Part shown: in pieces, positions 8,238 to 16,606 of the stretch
Layout of the letters: each line of letters starts with the position of its first letter
Position numbering within the stretch: the stretch's first letter is position 1
DNA from: Streptomyces ardesiacus
Lineage (GTDB): Bacteria; Actinomycetota; Actinomycetes; Streptomycetales; Streptomycetaceae
Reading direction: 5' to 3'
Assembly: GCF_003112575.1 (NCBI RefSeq)
Contig: NZ_BEWC01000001.1
Location: forward strand, 558,001-622,000
Length of the DNA stretch: 64,000 nucleotides
Notes under the pieces: generated by a model
Told to the model about the DNA's origin: nothing
Databases searched by the model: none
What the model saw: only the letters and a program-made list of their open reading frames with translations
Program-made: the position numbers and the translations under genes

Positions 8238-8994
8238 ACTACGCCCGGTCGTCCATCCCGCGGGGGTCAAGGACCGGCGCAGCGGTGAGCACTGGGCGGG
8301 ACGCCTCTACATGCGCGAGGTCTCGCTGCGGATCGACCGCTACCTGGTGAACACCAGGGTCACGCCCAACCAGCTCACGTACCTGATGACCGTCTGCGGC
8401 GTGCTCGCCGCCCCGGCGCTGCTCGTGCCGGGCGTGTGGGGCGCGGTGCTCGGCGTGGTCGCGGTCCAGCTCTACCTGCTGCTGGACTGCGTCGACGGCG
8501 AGGTCGCGCGCTGGAAGAAGCAGTACTCGCTCGGCGGCGTCTACCTGGACCGGGTCGGCGCCTACCTGACCGACGCCGCGGTCCTGGTCGGCCTCGGTCT
8601 GCGCGCCGCCGACCTCTGGGGCACCGGACGCATCGACTGGCTGTGGGCCTTCCTGGGCACCCTGGCCGCGCTCGGCGCCATCCTGATCAAGGCCGAGACC
8701 GACCTGGTGGGCGTCGCCCGCCACCAGGCCGGGATGGAGCCCGTGAAGGAGGCCGCCTCCGAGATCCGCTCCTCCGGCATGGCACTGGCCCGCCGGGCCG
8801 CCGGGGCGCTGAAGTTCCACCGGCTGATCCTCGGCATCGAGGCGTCCCTGCTGATCCTCCTCCTCGCGATCGTCGACCAGGTGCGCGGCGACCTGTTCTT
8901 CACCCGCCTCGGCACCGCCGTGCTCGCCGGCATCGCGCTGCTGCAGACGCTGCTGCACCTGGTGTCGGTCCTCGCCTCCAGCAGGCTGAAGTGA
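8215..8994 (+). CDS. CDP-alcohol phosphatidyltransferase with degenerate fourth Asp
   Basis: A 259-residue integral membrane protein with about six hydrophobic segments. Its active-site motif DCVDGEVAR is followed by eight residues, then G-VYL-D-RVG-A: the position that normally holds the fourth Asp (the general base) is Ala. The codons gac-cgg-gtc-ggc-gcc show this directly. Otherwise the protein looks intact, and the following YLTD could conceivably place a substitute Asp. The ATG lies inside the end of the dehydrogenase gene (23-bp overlap), implying translational coupling. It is either a variant transferase or a partner of the larger enzyme upstream. Confidence 0.85.
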   Translation: MSRPSVAELRPVVHPAGVKDRRSGEHWAGRLYMREVSLRIDRYLVNTRVTPNQLTYLMTVCGVLAAPALLVPGVWGAVLGVVAVQLYLLLDCVDGEVARWKKQYSLGGVYLDRVGAYLTDAAVLVGLGLRAADLWGTGRIDWLWAFLGTLAALGAILIKAETDLVGVARHQAGMEPVKEAASEIRSSGMALARRAAGALKFHRLILGIEASLLILLLAIVDQVRGDLFFTRLGTAVLAGIALLQTLLHLVSVLASSRLK

Positions 8995-9875
8995 GCGCGC
9001 CCATGAAGGTCGGCGCCGTCGTCATCACGATGGGCAACCGCCCCGAGGAACTGCGTGCCCTGCTCGACTCCGTCGCCAAGCAGGACGGCGACCCGGTCGA
9101 GGTCGTCGTGGTCGGCAACGGCGCCCCCGTCCCGGAGGTGCCCGAGGGCGTGCGCACCGTCGAACTGCCCGAGAACCTGGGCATCCCCGGCGGCCGCAAC
9201 GTCGGCATCGAGGCCTTCGGCCCCGGCGGCGGCGACGTCGACATCCTGCTCTTCCTCGACGACGACGGCCTGCTCGCCCGCACCGACACCGCCGAGCTGT
9301 GCCGCCGGGCCTTCGCCGACGACGACGAGCTGGGCATCATCAGCTTCCGCATCGCCGACCCGGACACCGGCGAGACCCAGCGCCGGCACGTCCCGCGGCT
9401 GCGCGCCTCCGACCCGATGCGCTCCTCCCGGGTCACCACCTTCCTCGGCGGCGCCAACGCGGTGCGCACCCGGGTCCTCGGCCAGGTCGGCGGGCTGCCG
9501 GACGCGTTCTTCTACGCCCACGAGGAGACCGACCTGGCCTGGCGGGCCCTCGACGCGGGCTGGATGATCGACTACCGGTCCGACATGGTCCTGAACCACC
9601 CCACCACCGCGCCCTCGCGGCACGCGGTCTACCACCGCATGGTGGCCCGCAACCGCGTCTGGCTCGCCCGCCGCAACCTCCCGGCCCTCCTGGTCCCGGT
9701 CTACCTCGGCGTGTGGATGGCCCTCACCCTGCTGCGCCGCCCGTCCCGGCCCGCCCTGAAGGCCTGGTTCGGCGGCTTCCGCGAGGGCTGGGCCACCCCG
9801 TGCGGTCCCCGTCGGCCCATGCGGTGGCGTACGGTGTGGCGGCTGACCCGGCTGGGCCGGCCCCCGGTGATCTGA
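8991..9875 (+). CDS. family 2 glycosyltransferase
   Basis: A 294-residue GT-A fold glycosyltransferase. The N-terminal VVITMGNRPEELRALLDSV begins the nucleotide-binding half, LFLDDDGLL (Asp90-92) is the metal-binding DxD-type motif, and AHEETDLAWRALDAGW is the ED/acceptor-site region seen in rhamnosyl- and galactofuranosyl-type GT2 enzymes. It ends in a short amphipathic/hydrophobic segment, suggesting a membrane-facing location. The GTG at 8991 overlaps the upstream stop by 4 nt; ATG at 9003 (four codons later) is an equally good start. Sugar donor and acceptor are not predictable; it would decorate or elongate the product of the preceding enzymes. Confidence 0.88.
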   Translation: MSAPMKVGAVVITMGNRPEELRALLDSVAKQDGDPVEVVVVGNGAPVPEVPEGVRTVELPENLGIPGGRNVGIEAFGPGGGDVDILLFLDDDGLLARTDTAELCRRAFADDDELGIISFRIADPDTGETQRRHVPRLRASDPMRSSRVTTFLGGANAVRTRVLGQVGGLPDAFFYAHEETDLAWRALDAGWMIDYRSDMVLNHPTTAPSRHAVYHRMVARNRVWLARRNLPALLVPVYLGVWMALTLLRRPSRPALKAWFGGFREGWATPCGPRRPMRWRTVWRLTRLGRPPVI

Positions 9876-9971
9876 CAAGCTCGTACCGAGAGCGTTCCGG
9901 CCCCGACCGGGGCCACGAGGTCCACGCAGGCCCGAGCGGCCGAGCACTTCCGAAGACGAAAGTTTCCACCA

Positions 9972-10901
9972 GTGAGTGAGACAACGCACGACGGCACGGT
10001 CGCCATGACCAGGCCCGTGTCGCCCGACGAGGGCCTCACACCGGCCCGGCTCGCCGCCAAGTACGGGCTGTCCGTGAGCGGTGCCCGACCTTCCCTCGTG
10101 GAGTACGTCCGTCAGCTCTGGGGGCGGCGGCACTTCATCCTCGCCTTCTCCCAGGCGAAGCTGACCGCCCAGTACAGCCAGGCCAAACTCGGCCAGATCT
10201 GGCAGGTGGCCACCCCGCTGCTGAACGCCTTCGTCTACTTCGCGATCTTCGGTCTGATCCTCAAGGCGGGCCGCGGCATGCCCAAGGAGGTGTACATCCC
10301 GTTCCTGGTGACGGGTGTGTTCGTCTTCACCTTCACCCAGTCCTCCGCGATGGCGGGCGTGCGCGCCATCTCCGGCAACCTCGGACTGGTGCGGGCGCTG
10401 CACTTCCCGCGCGCCTCGCTGCCCATCTCGTTCGCGCTCCAGCAGCTCCAGCAGCTGCTCGCCTCGATGATCGTCATGTTCGCGGTCGTCATCGGCTTCG
10501 GCAGCTACCCCTCGCTGTCCTGGCTGCTGGTCCTGCCGGCGCTCGTCCTGCAGTTCCTGTTCAACGTGGGCCTGGCGCTCATCGTGGCCCGCATGGGGGC
10601 CAAGACCCCGGACCTGGCCCAGCTCATGCCGTTCATCATGCGGACCTGGATGTACGCCTCGGGCGTCATGTTCTCCATCCCGATCATGCTGAAGGACAGC
10701 CCGGGGTGGGTCTCCGACCTGCTCCAGTGGAACCCGGCCGCCGTCTACATGGACCTGATCCGCTTCGCGCTGATCGACGGGTACGGCTCCGAGAACCTGC
10801 CGCCGCACGTGTGGGCGGTCGCCCTCGGCTGGGCCGTGGTCCTCGCCGTGGGCGGCTTCGTGTACTTCTGGAAGGCGGAGGAGAGGTACGGCCGTGGCTG
10901 A
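9972..10901 (+). CDS. ABC-2 type exporter permease (TagG/Wzm-like)
   Basis: A 309-residue permease with an ~60-residue cytoplasmic N-terminus and six hydrophobic segments. The region SQAKLTAQYSQAKLGQIWQV precedes the first membrane helix exactly as in Wzm/TagG polysaccharide exporters, and WNPAAVYMDLIRFALIDG is the family C-terminal signature. With the next gene it should form a two-component exporter for lipid-linked glycan or a teichoic-acid-like polymer. GTG start at 9972; the 96-bp gap from the glycosyltransferase is the only real spacing in this operon, so an internal promoter is possible. The next gene overlaps by 8 bp. Confidence 0.9.
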   Translation: MSETTHDGTVAMTRPVSPDEGLTPARLAAKYGLSVSGARPSLVEYVRQLWGRRHFILAFSQAKLTAQYSQAKLGQIWQVATPLLNAFVYFAIFGLILKAGRGMPKEVYIPFLVTGVFVFTFTQSSAMAGVRAISGNLGLVRALHFPRASLPISFALQQLQQLLASMIVMFAVVIGFGSYPSLSWLLVLPALVLQFLFNVGLALIVARMGAKTPDLAQLMPFIMRTWMYASGVMFSIPIMLKDSPGWVSDLLQWNPAAVYMDLIRFALIDGYGSENLPPHVWAVALGWAVVLAVGGFVYFWKAEERYGRG

Positions 10902-11673
10902 GCAGCAGCAGGACCAGCGGGTGCCGACGGTCATCGCGGACGAACTGCACATCGTCTACCGCGTCAACGGCGCCAGGACCGGCAAGGGCAGCGCCACCGC
11001 CGCGCTCAGCCGCATCCTCAGGCGCGGCGAGGAGCGGGGCGTGCGCAAGGTGCACGCCGTGCGCGGCGTCTCCTTCACCGCCTACCGGGGCGAGGCCATC
11101 GGCCTGATCGGCTCCAACGGCTCCGGCAAGTCGACGCTGCTGCGGGCCATCGCCGGCCTGCTGCCCGCCGAGCGCGGCAAGGTCTACACCGACGGCCAGC
11201 CCTCCCTGCTCGGTGTGAACGCGGCCCTGATGAACGACCTGACCGGCGAGCGGAACGTCATCCTCGGCGGCCTGGCCATGGGCATGTCCCGCGAGCAGAT
11301 CAAGGCGCGCTACCAGGACATCGTCGACTTCTCGGGCATCAACGAGAAGGGCGACTTCATCACCCTGCCGATGCGCACCTACTCCTCCGGCATGGCCGCC
11401 CGGCTGCGCTTCTCCATCGCCGCCGCCAAGGACCACGACGTCCTGATGATCGACGAGGCGCTGGCCACCGGTGACCGCAAGTTCCAGACCCGTTCCGAGG
11501 AGCGGATCCGGGAGCTGAAGAAGGAGGCCGGCACCGTCTTCCTGGTCAGCCACAACAACAAGTCCATCCGCGACACCTGCAACCGGGTCCTGTGGCTGGA
11601 GCGCGGCGAGCTGCGCATGGACGGCCCGACCGACGAGGTGCTCAAGGAGTACGAGAAGTTCACGGGCAAGTAG
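10894..11673 (+). CDS. ABC exporter ATPase (TagH/Wzt-like)
   Basis: A 259-residue ATPase. Walker A is GSNGSGKS (residues 73-80), Walker B VLMIDE (183-188), the H-loop lies in LVSHNN, and the signature is the degenerate YSSGMAARLRFS typical of TagH/Wzt/KpsT exporters rather than LSGGQ. The ~50 residues before Walker A include the extra charged insertion GSATAALSRILRRGEERG seen in this subfamily. There is no C-terminal carbohydrate-binding domain, so export is probably of the processive TagGH/KpsMT kind and not Wzt cap-recognition. Last gene of the operon; a strong hairpin follows 8 nt after the stop. Confidence 0.92.
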   Translation: MAEQQQDQRVPTVIADELHIVYRVNGARTGKGSATAALSRILRRGEERGVRKVHAVRGVSFTAYRGEAIGLIGSNGSGKSTLLRAIAGLLPAERGKVYTDGQPSLLGVNAALMNDLTGERNVILGGLAMGMSREQIKARYQDIVDFSGINEKGDFITLPMRTYSSGMAARLRFSIAAAKDHDVLMIDEALATGDRKFQTRSEERIRELKKEAGTVFLVSHNNKSIRDTCNRVLWLERGELRMDGPTDEVLKEYEKFTGK

Positions 11674-11681
11674 TCCGACAC

Positions 11682-11720
11682 GCCGGGGCCGCACCGGAAC
11701 ACTTCCGGCGCGGCCCCGGC
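11682..11720 (+). terminator. hairpin terminator after the exporter operon
   Basis: An 11-bp perfect inverted repeat (GCCGGGGCCGC, 11682-11692, with 11710-11720) whose loop contains a second CCGG/CCGG pairing. It sits 8 nt beyond the ATPase stop and isolates the operon from the hopanoid cluster. Confidence 0.75.
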
Positions 11721-11970
11721 TCTGCAAAGGAAACGTCAACTCCTGGCGTTCTCAGGAATCTTGAAGCCGGACGGTGTGTTGTGGTGGTGGCCCGTGCACC
11801 CCGACGGACGCCCGTGAGTTGTACAACGTAAGCTGTACCGGTCCCGAAACGCTGCACATGGGGCGATAATGCCCGACACCCTCGAGCGGGCCTGCCGCGC
11901 GGGTGGCGGGGCGGCGTGTCCGAAATAGTGTGTATTGAGTCGGCAGTGTAGAACGGGAGATGTGACGGCA

Positions 11971-12036
11971 ATGGCTACGGAAACTCCCCGGCTCCCCGAA
12001 GCGTGCGCCGTCCCCGTCCAGGGCAGCCCGCGATGA
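11971..12036 (+). CDS. possible 21-aa leader peptide upstream of hpnC
   Basis: ATG at 11971 opens a 21-codon frame beginning MATETPRLPEA whose TGA (12034-12036) overlaps the hpnC ATG at 12033 in the ATGA configuration. A GGGAG lies 11 nt upstream of its ATG. The geometry suggests translational coupling to hpnC. No known attenuator-type residue run is present. It may instead be a non-coding leader; an in-frame GTG for a longer HpnC also exists at 12003. Confidence 0.35.
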   Translation: MATETPRLPEACAVPVQGSPR

Positions 12037-12935
12037 CGGCCACCGAGGCGGCGCGCGCCGTCGACCCGGAGCAGGGCACCCTCGCCAAGGCAGCCGACGA
12101 GAACTTCCCCGTCGCCCCCTTCTTCCTGCCCCGCGCCTGGCGCACCGACCTCATGGCCGTGTACGGCTTCGCCCGCCTGGTCGACGACATCGGCGACGGC
12201 GACCTCGCCCCCGGCGGCGCCGACGCCCGACTCCTCGGCGTCCCCGCGGACCGCGCCGACGACCGGCTGGTGATGCTGGACGCCTTCGAGGAGGACCTGC
12301 GCAGGGTCTTCGACGGCACCCCCCGCCACCCGCTGCTGCGCCGCCTGGTGCCCACCGTGCGCCGCCGCTCGCTGACCCCCGAGCCCTTCCTCGGGCTGAT
12401 CGCCGCCAACCGCCAGGACCAGCTCGTCGCACGCTACGAGACCTACGACGACCTCCTCGCCTACTGCGAGCTGTCCGCCAACCCGGTCGGCCGGCTCGTG
12501 CTCGCCGTCACCGGCACCTCGACCCCCGAACGGATCCGCCGCTCCGACGAGATCTGCACCGCCCTGCAGATCGTCGAGCACCTCCAGGACGTCGCCGAGG
12601 ACCTCGGCCGGGACCGGATCTACCTGCCCGCCGAGGACATGAAACGTTTCCACGTCCGGGAGAGCGACCTCGCGGCTCCCACCGCGAACGCGTCGGTGCG
12701 CGCCCTGATCGCCTACGAGGCCGCCCGCGCCCGGGACCTGCTGAATGAAGGAGCCCCCCTGGTGGGTAGCGTCCACGGCAGGCTGCGGCTGCTCCTGGCG
12801 GGGTTCGTGGCGGGCGGAAGGGCCGCGTTGAGCGCGATCGCCGCGGCGCAGCACGACGTACTTCCCGGCCCGCCGAGGTCAGGCAAGGTCCGCTTGCTGC
12901 GCGAGGCGGGATTGGTCCTGCGAGGAGAGGGGTGA
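12033..12935 (+). CDS. hpnC: hydroxysqualene synthase HpnC
   Basis: A 300-residue trans-isoprenyl-diphosphate synthase of the squalene/phytoene synthase superfamily. The aspartate-rich motifs are ARLVDDIGDGD near residue 47 and HLQDVAEDLGRDRIYLP near residue 185. In the three-step bacterial squalene route (HpnD, HpnC, HpnE) this enzyme converts presqualene diphosphate to hydroxysqualene. Identity as HpnC rather than HpnD rests on position as the first of a tandem pair and on the divergent N-terminus DENFPVAPFFLPRAWR, which is typical of HpnC. The stop overlaps the hpnD GTG by 4 nt. First structural gene of the operon. Confidence 0.92.
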   Translation: MTATEAARAVDPEQGTLAKAADENFPVAPFFLPRAWRTDLMAVYGFARLVDDIGDGDLAPGGADARLLGVPADRADDRLVMLDAFEEDLRRVFDGTPRHPLLRRLVPTVRRRSLTPEPFLGLIAANRQDQLVARYETYDDLLAYCELSANPVGRLVLAVTGTSTPERIRRSDEICTALQIVEHLQDVAEDLGRDRIYLPAEDMKRFHVRESDLAAPTANASVRALIAYEAARARDLLNEGAPLVGSVHGRLRLLLAGFVAGGRAALSAIAAAQHDVLPGPPRSGKVRLLREAGLVLRGEG

Positions 12936-13882
12936 TCGGGACCGTGGAGTCGTCAGCGAACATGCCGGCACCGGTGCTCGCCGCCTACAGCTACTGCGAG
13001 GCCGTCACCGGTCAGCAGGCACGCAACTTCGCCTACGGCATCCGGCTGCTGCCCACGCCCAAGCGGCGGGCGATGTCCGCGCTGTACGCGTTCTCGCGCC
13101 GCGTCGACGACATCGGCGACGGGGCGCTGCCGGACGACGTCAAGGTCGCCCGGCTGGACGAGACCCGGGCCGTGCTCGCCCGGATCCAGGACGGCGCGGT
13201 CGAGGAGGACGACACCGACCCCGTCGCCGTCGCCCTCGCCCACGCCGCCCGGAGGTTCCCGATCCCGCTCGGCGGCCTCGACGAACTGATCGACGGCGTC
13301 CAGATGGACCTGCGGGGCGAGACCTACGAGACCTGGGACGACCTGAAGGTCTACTGCCGCTGCGTGGCGGGCGCCATCGGACGCCTCTCGCTCGGCGTCT
13401 TCGGCACCGAGCCGGGGGCGCGCGGCGCCGACCGCGCGCCCGAGTACGCCGACACGCTCGGGCTCGCGCTGCAGCTCACCAACATCCTGCGCGACGTCCG
13501 GGAGGACGCCGAGGGAGGGCGCACCTACCTGCCCGCCGACGACCTCGCCAAGTTCGGCTGCTCGGCCGGGTTCGACGGTCCGACGCCCCCCGAGGGCTCC
13601 GACTTCGCCGGTCTCGTCCACTTCGAGGTGCGCCGGGCCCGCGCCCTCTTCGCCGAGGGCTACCGGCTGCTGCCCATGCTCGACCGGCGCAGCGGCGCCT
13701 GCGTGGCCGCCATGGCGGGCATCTACCGCCGCCTCCTCGACCGCATCGAGCGCGACCCGGAGGCCGTGCTGCGCGGCCGGGTCTCCCTGCCCGGACGCGA
13801 GAAGGCGTACGTCGCCGTGCGCGGCCTGTCCGGCCTCGACGCCCGGCACGTCACCCGGCGGGCCGTCAGGAGGCGCGCCTGA
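12932..13882 (+). CDS. hpnD: presqualene diphosphate synthase HpnD
   Basis: A 316-residue squalene/phytoene-synthase fold protein that condenses two farnesyl diphosphates into presqualene diphosphate, the substrate for HpnC. Motifs: ARNFAYGIRLLP near the N-terminus, SRRVDDIGDGAL as first Asp-rich motif, and LTNILRDVREDAEGGRTYLP as second. GTG start at 12932 within a GTGA overlap, preceded by GAGGAGAGG; a GTG at 12944 is possible but sits too far from it. Directly followed by a small coupled gene whose ATG overlaps this stop (TGATG). Confidence 0.95.
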   Translation: MIGTVESSANMPAPVLAAYSYCEAVTGQQARNFAYGIRLLPTPKRRAMSALYAFSRRVDDIGDGALPDDVKVARLDETRAVLARIQDGAVEEDDTDPVAVALAHAARRFPIPLGGLDELIDGVQMDLRGETYETWDDLKVYCRCVAGAIGRLSLGVFGTEPGARGADRAPEYADTLGLALQLTNILRDVREDAEGGRTYLPADDLAKFGCSAGFDGPTPPEGSDFAGLVHFEVRRARALFAEGYRLLPMLDRRSGACVAAMAGIYRRLLDRIERDPEAVLRGRVSLPGREKAYVAVRGLSGLDARHVTRRAVRRRA

Positions 13883-14040
13883 TGGACACACCGGGCACAC
13901 TCGACACCCAGGACCCGTGCACAACGATCGGCGGACAGCAGGGGGCAACCCTCCGGTGGCGGTCGGCGTCCCTGACTGAGACGGTCAGCCGTACACCGTT
14001 CACACACCACGGCGGCCGGACAGGGAAGGGCGCACCATGA
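13882..14040 (+). CDS. 52-aa small protein coupled between hpnD and hpnE
   Basis: An open frame of 52 codons plus stop starting MDTPGTLDTQDPCTTIGG and ending HHGGRTGKGAP. Support comes from geometry: a perfect AGGAGG (13870-13872 region, 9 nt before the ATG), start overlapping the hpnD stop as TGATG, and stop overlapping the hpnE ATG as ATGA. It therefore fills the only gap in the squalene-forming part of the operon. The product is polar, Thr/Gly-rich, without a signal peptide or membrane helix, and has no recognisable domain. Gene order suggests it is the equivalent of S. coelicolor SCO6761. Function is unknown; it could be a small accessory protein or only a translational relay. Confidence 0.65.
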   Translation: MDTPGTLDTQDPCTTIGGQQGATLRWRSASLTETVSRTPFTHHGGRTGKGAP

Positions 14041-15473
14041 CGCAGGGCAACGGCACGCGCGACCGCGGAGTGCTCGCGGACGTCCCGGCCTCCGGGCCCG
14101 GCGGGCACGCCGTCGTGGTCGGCGGCGGACTCGCCGGGGTCACCACCGCGCTCGCGCTCGCCGACGCCGGCATGCGCGTCACCCTGCTCGAAGGGCGCCC
14201 CCGCCTGGGCGGGCTCGCCTTCTCCTTCCAGCGCGGCGACCTCACCGTCGACAACGGCCAGCACGTGTTCCTGCGCTGCTGCACCGCCTACCGGTGGTTC
14301 CTCGACCGGATCGGCGGAGCCGCGCTCGCACCGGTGCAGGAACGTCTCGACGTGCCCGTGGTCGACCTGGACAGGGCCGAGGGCAACCGGCTCGGCAGAC
14401 TGCGGCGCGACGCGCTGCCCGTGCCCCTGCACCTGGGGCGCAGCCTGGCGGCCTACCCGCACCTCTCCCTCGCCGAACGCGCCTCGGTGGGGCGTGCCGC
14501 GCTCGCGCTCAAGGGGCTCGACCCGGCCGACCCGGCCCTGGACGGCCAGGACTTCGGCAGCTGGCTGGCCGCGCACGGTCAGTCGGCGCGTGCCGTCGAG
14601 GCCCTGTGGGACCTGGTCGGGGTCGCCACCCTCAACGCGGTCGCGGGCGACGCCTCCCTGGGGCTCGCCGCGATGGTGTTCAAGACCGGTCTGCTGTCCG
14701 ACCCGGGAGCGGCCGACATCGGGTGGGCCCGTGTCCCGCTGGGCGAACTGCACGACCGGCTGGCCCGCAAGGCGCTCGACTCCGCGGGCGTCCGTACCGA
14801 GGTCCGTACACGCGTCACCTCCGTCTCCGTGAACGAGAACGGCGGCTGGAGCGTTCAGGTTCCCGGCGAGACGCTCGAAGCGGACGCCGTCGTCCTCGCC
14901 GTACCCCAGCGCGAGGCCCACGACCTGCTGCCGGAGGGTGCGCTGGACGCCCCGGAAGATCTTCTGCGGATCGGCACCGCCCCGATCCTCAACATCCACG
15001 TCGTCTACGACCGCAAGGTGCTCGCCACGCCCTTCCTCACGGCGCTCGGCACCCCGGTGCAGTGGGTGTTCGACCGTACCGAGGCCTCCGGGCTGAAGGA
15101 GGGTCAGTACCTGGCGCTGTCCCAGTCGACCGCGCAGAACGAGATCGACGAGCCCGTGGCCGTGCTGCGCGAGCGGTACCTGCCCGAACTGGAGCGGCTG
15201 CTGCCGCGCACCCGGGGCGCCGAGGTGAAGGACTTCTTCGTGACCCGGGAGCGCGCCGCGACCTTCGCCCCGGCCCCCGGCGTCGGCCGCCTCAGGCCCG
15301 GCGCCCGCACCAAGGCACCCGGCCTCTACCTGGCCGGAGCGTGGACCGCCACCGGGTGGCCCGCGACCATGGAGAGTGCGGTTCGCAGCGGCGTCGGGGC
15401 GGCGGCCGCCGCGCTCGGCGCCCTGGGCCGGTCCCGCGGCCTCCTCCCCGACTTCTTCGAGGAGGCCGCGTGA
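14037..15473 (+). CDS. hpnE: hydroxysqualene dehydroxylase / squalene-associated FAD oxidoreductase HpnE
   Basis: A 478-residue amine-oxidase-fold flavoprotein. The FAD-binding turn is VVVGGGLAGVTTALALADAG (about residues 24-43) followed by the GRPRLGGLAFSF loop, and the C-terminal LYLAGAWTATGWPATMESAV supplies the second FAD contact. HpnE reduces hydroxysqualene to squalene, completing the three-enzyme route. The ATG at 14037 has AGGGAAGGG upstream and overlaps the small upstream gene by 4 nt. Length matches characterised HpnE proteins. Confidence 0.93.
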   Translation: MTQGNGTRDRGVLADVPASGPGGHAVVVGGGLAGVTTALALADAGMRVTLLEGRPRLGGLAFSFQRGDLTVDNGQHVFLRCCTAYRWFLDRIGGAALAPVQERLDVPVVDLDRAEGNRLGRLRRDALPVPLHLGRSLAAYPHLSLAERASVGRAALALKGLDPADPALDGQDFGSWLAAHGQSARAVEALWDLVGVATLNAVAGDASLGLAAMVFKTGLLSDPGAADIGWARVPLGELHDRLARKALDSAGVRTEVRTRVTSVSVNENGGWSVQVPGETLEADAVVLAVPQREAHDLLPEGALDAPEDLLRIGTAPILNIHVVYDRKVLATPFLTALGTPVQWVFDRTEASGLKEGQYLALSQSTAQNEIDEPVAVLRERYLPELERLLPRTRGAEVKDFFVTRERAATFAPAPGVGRLRPGARTKAPGLYLAGAWTATGWPATMESAVRSGVGAAAAALGALGRSRGLLPDFFEEAA

Positions 15474-15532
15474 AAGCCGATCCGCGCGGGACCGACTCCC
15501 GCACTCCCGGCACCGCAACTGGAGGAAAGACT

Positions 15533-16606
15533 GTGCCCACTGTGCCCCCGGCCCCGACGGCCGATCGACGGACCACGGTGGACGTGACCGCGCTTCTGGA
15601 GCGCGGCCGGACCCTGGCCACGCCGGTCCTGCGGGCGGCGGTCGACCGACTGGCCCCTCCCATGGACACCGTCGCCGCCTACCACTTCGGCTGGATCGAC
15701 GCCCAGGGCAACCCCGCGGACGGCGACGGCGGCAAGGCCGTACGTCCCGCGCTCGCCGTGCTCTCCGCCGAGGTCACCGGCGCCGCGCCCGAGGTGGGCG
15801 TGCCCGGCGCGGTGGCCGTGGAGCTGGTGCACAACTTCTCCCTCCTGCACGACGACCTGATGGACGGCGACGAGCAGCGCCGCCACCGCGACACCGTCTG
15901 GAAGGTGCACGGCCCCGCCCAGGCCATCCTGGTCGGCGACGCCCTGTTCGCGCTGGCCAACGAGGTGCTGCTGGAGCTGGGCAGCGTCGAGGCCGGCCGT
16001 GCCACCCGCCGGCTGACCAAGGCCAGCCGGTCCCTGATCGACGGTCAGGCCCAGGACATCTCCTACGAGCACCGCGACCGCGTCAGCGTCGAGGAGTGCC
16101 TGGAGATGGAGGGCAACAAGACCGGCGCCCTGCTCGCCTGCGCCAGCTCCGTCGGCGCGGTGCTCGGCGGCGCCGACGAGCACACCGCCGACACGCTCGA
16201 GAAGTACGGCTACCACCTGGGCCTCGCCTTCCAGGCCGTCGACGACCTGCTGGGCATCTGGGGCGACCCGGACTCCACCGGCAAGCAGACCTGGAGCGAC
16301 CTGCGCCAGCGCAAGAAGTCGCTGCCGGTCGTCGCGGCCCTCGCGGCCGGCGGGCCCGCCTCCGAGCGGCTCGGCGAGATCCTCGCCGCCGACGCCAAGG
16401 CCAGTGACTTCGCGAACTTCTCCGAGGAGGAGTTCGCGGCCCGTGCCGCCCTCATCGAGGAAGCGGGCGGGCGGGAGTGGACCGCCGACGAGGCGCGTCG
16501 CCAGCACACCATCGCCATCGAAGCCCTCGACGCCGTCGACATGCCCGACCGGGTGCGGGACCGGTTCACGGCGCTCGCGGACTTCGTCGTCGTACGAAAG
16601 AGATGA
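15533..16606 (+). CDS. polyprenyl (farnesyl/geranylgeranyl-type) diphosphate synthase
   Basis: A 357-residue all-helical prenyl synthase. The first Asp-rich motif is LLHDDLMDGDEQRRH, and the second, less conserved, is FQAVDDLLGIWGD; both bind Mg-diphosphate. In this operon its likely product is farnesyl diphosphate for HpnD, although GGPP synthesis cannot be excluded from sequence alone. GTG at 15533 was chosen because GGAGG lies 7 nt upstream; an in-frame GTG at 15470 overlaps the hpnE stop (GTGA), also has GAGGAGG, and would add 21 poorly conserved residues, so both may be used. Confidence 0.9.
   Translation: MPTVPPAPTADRRTTVDVTALLERGRTLATPVLRAAVDRLAPPMDTVAAYHFGWIDAQGNPADGDGGKAVRPALAVLSAEVTGAAPEVGVPGAVAVELVHNFSLLHDDLMDGDEQRRHRDTVWKVHGPAQAILVGDALFALANEVLLELGSVEAGRATRRLTKASRSLIDGQAQDISYEHRDRVSVEECLEMEGNKTGALLACASSVGAVLGGADEHTADTLEKYGYHLGLAFQAVDDLLGIWGDPDSTGKQTWSDLRQRKKSLPVVAALAAGGPASERLGEILAADAKASDFANFSEEEFAARAALIEEAGGREWTADEARRQHTIAIEALDAVDMPDRVRDRFTALADFVVVRKR

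Noticed and set aside
11754..11780. ECF sigma-E type promoter GGAAT...GTT before hpnC
   Set aside because: The spacing of 18 nt exceeds the usual 16-17 and the -35 lacks the AAC core.
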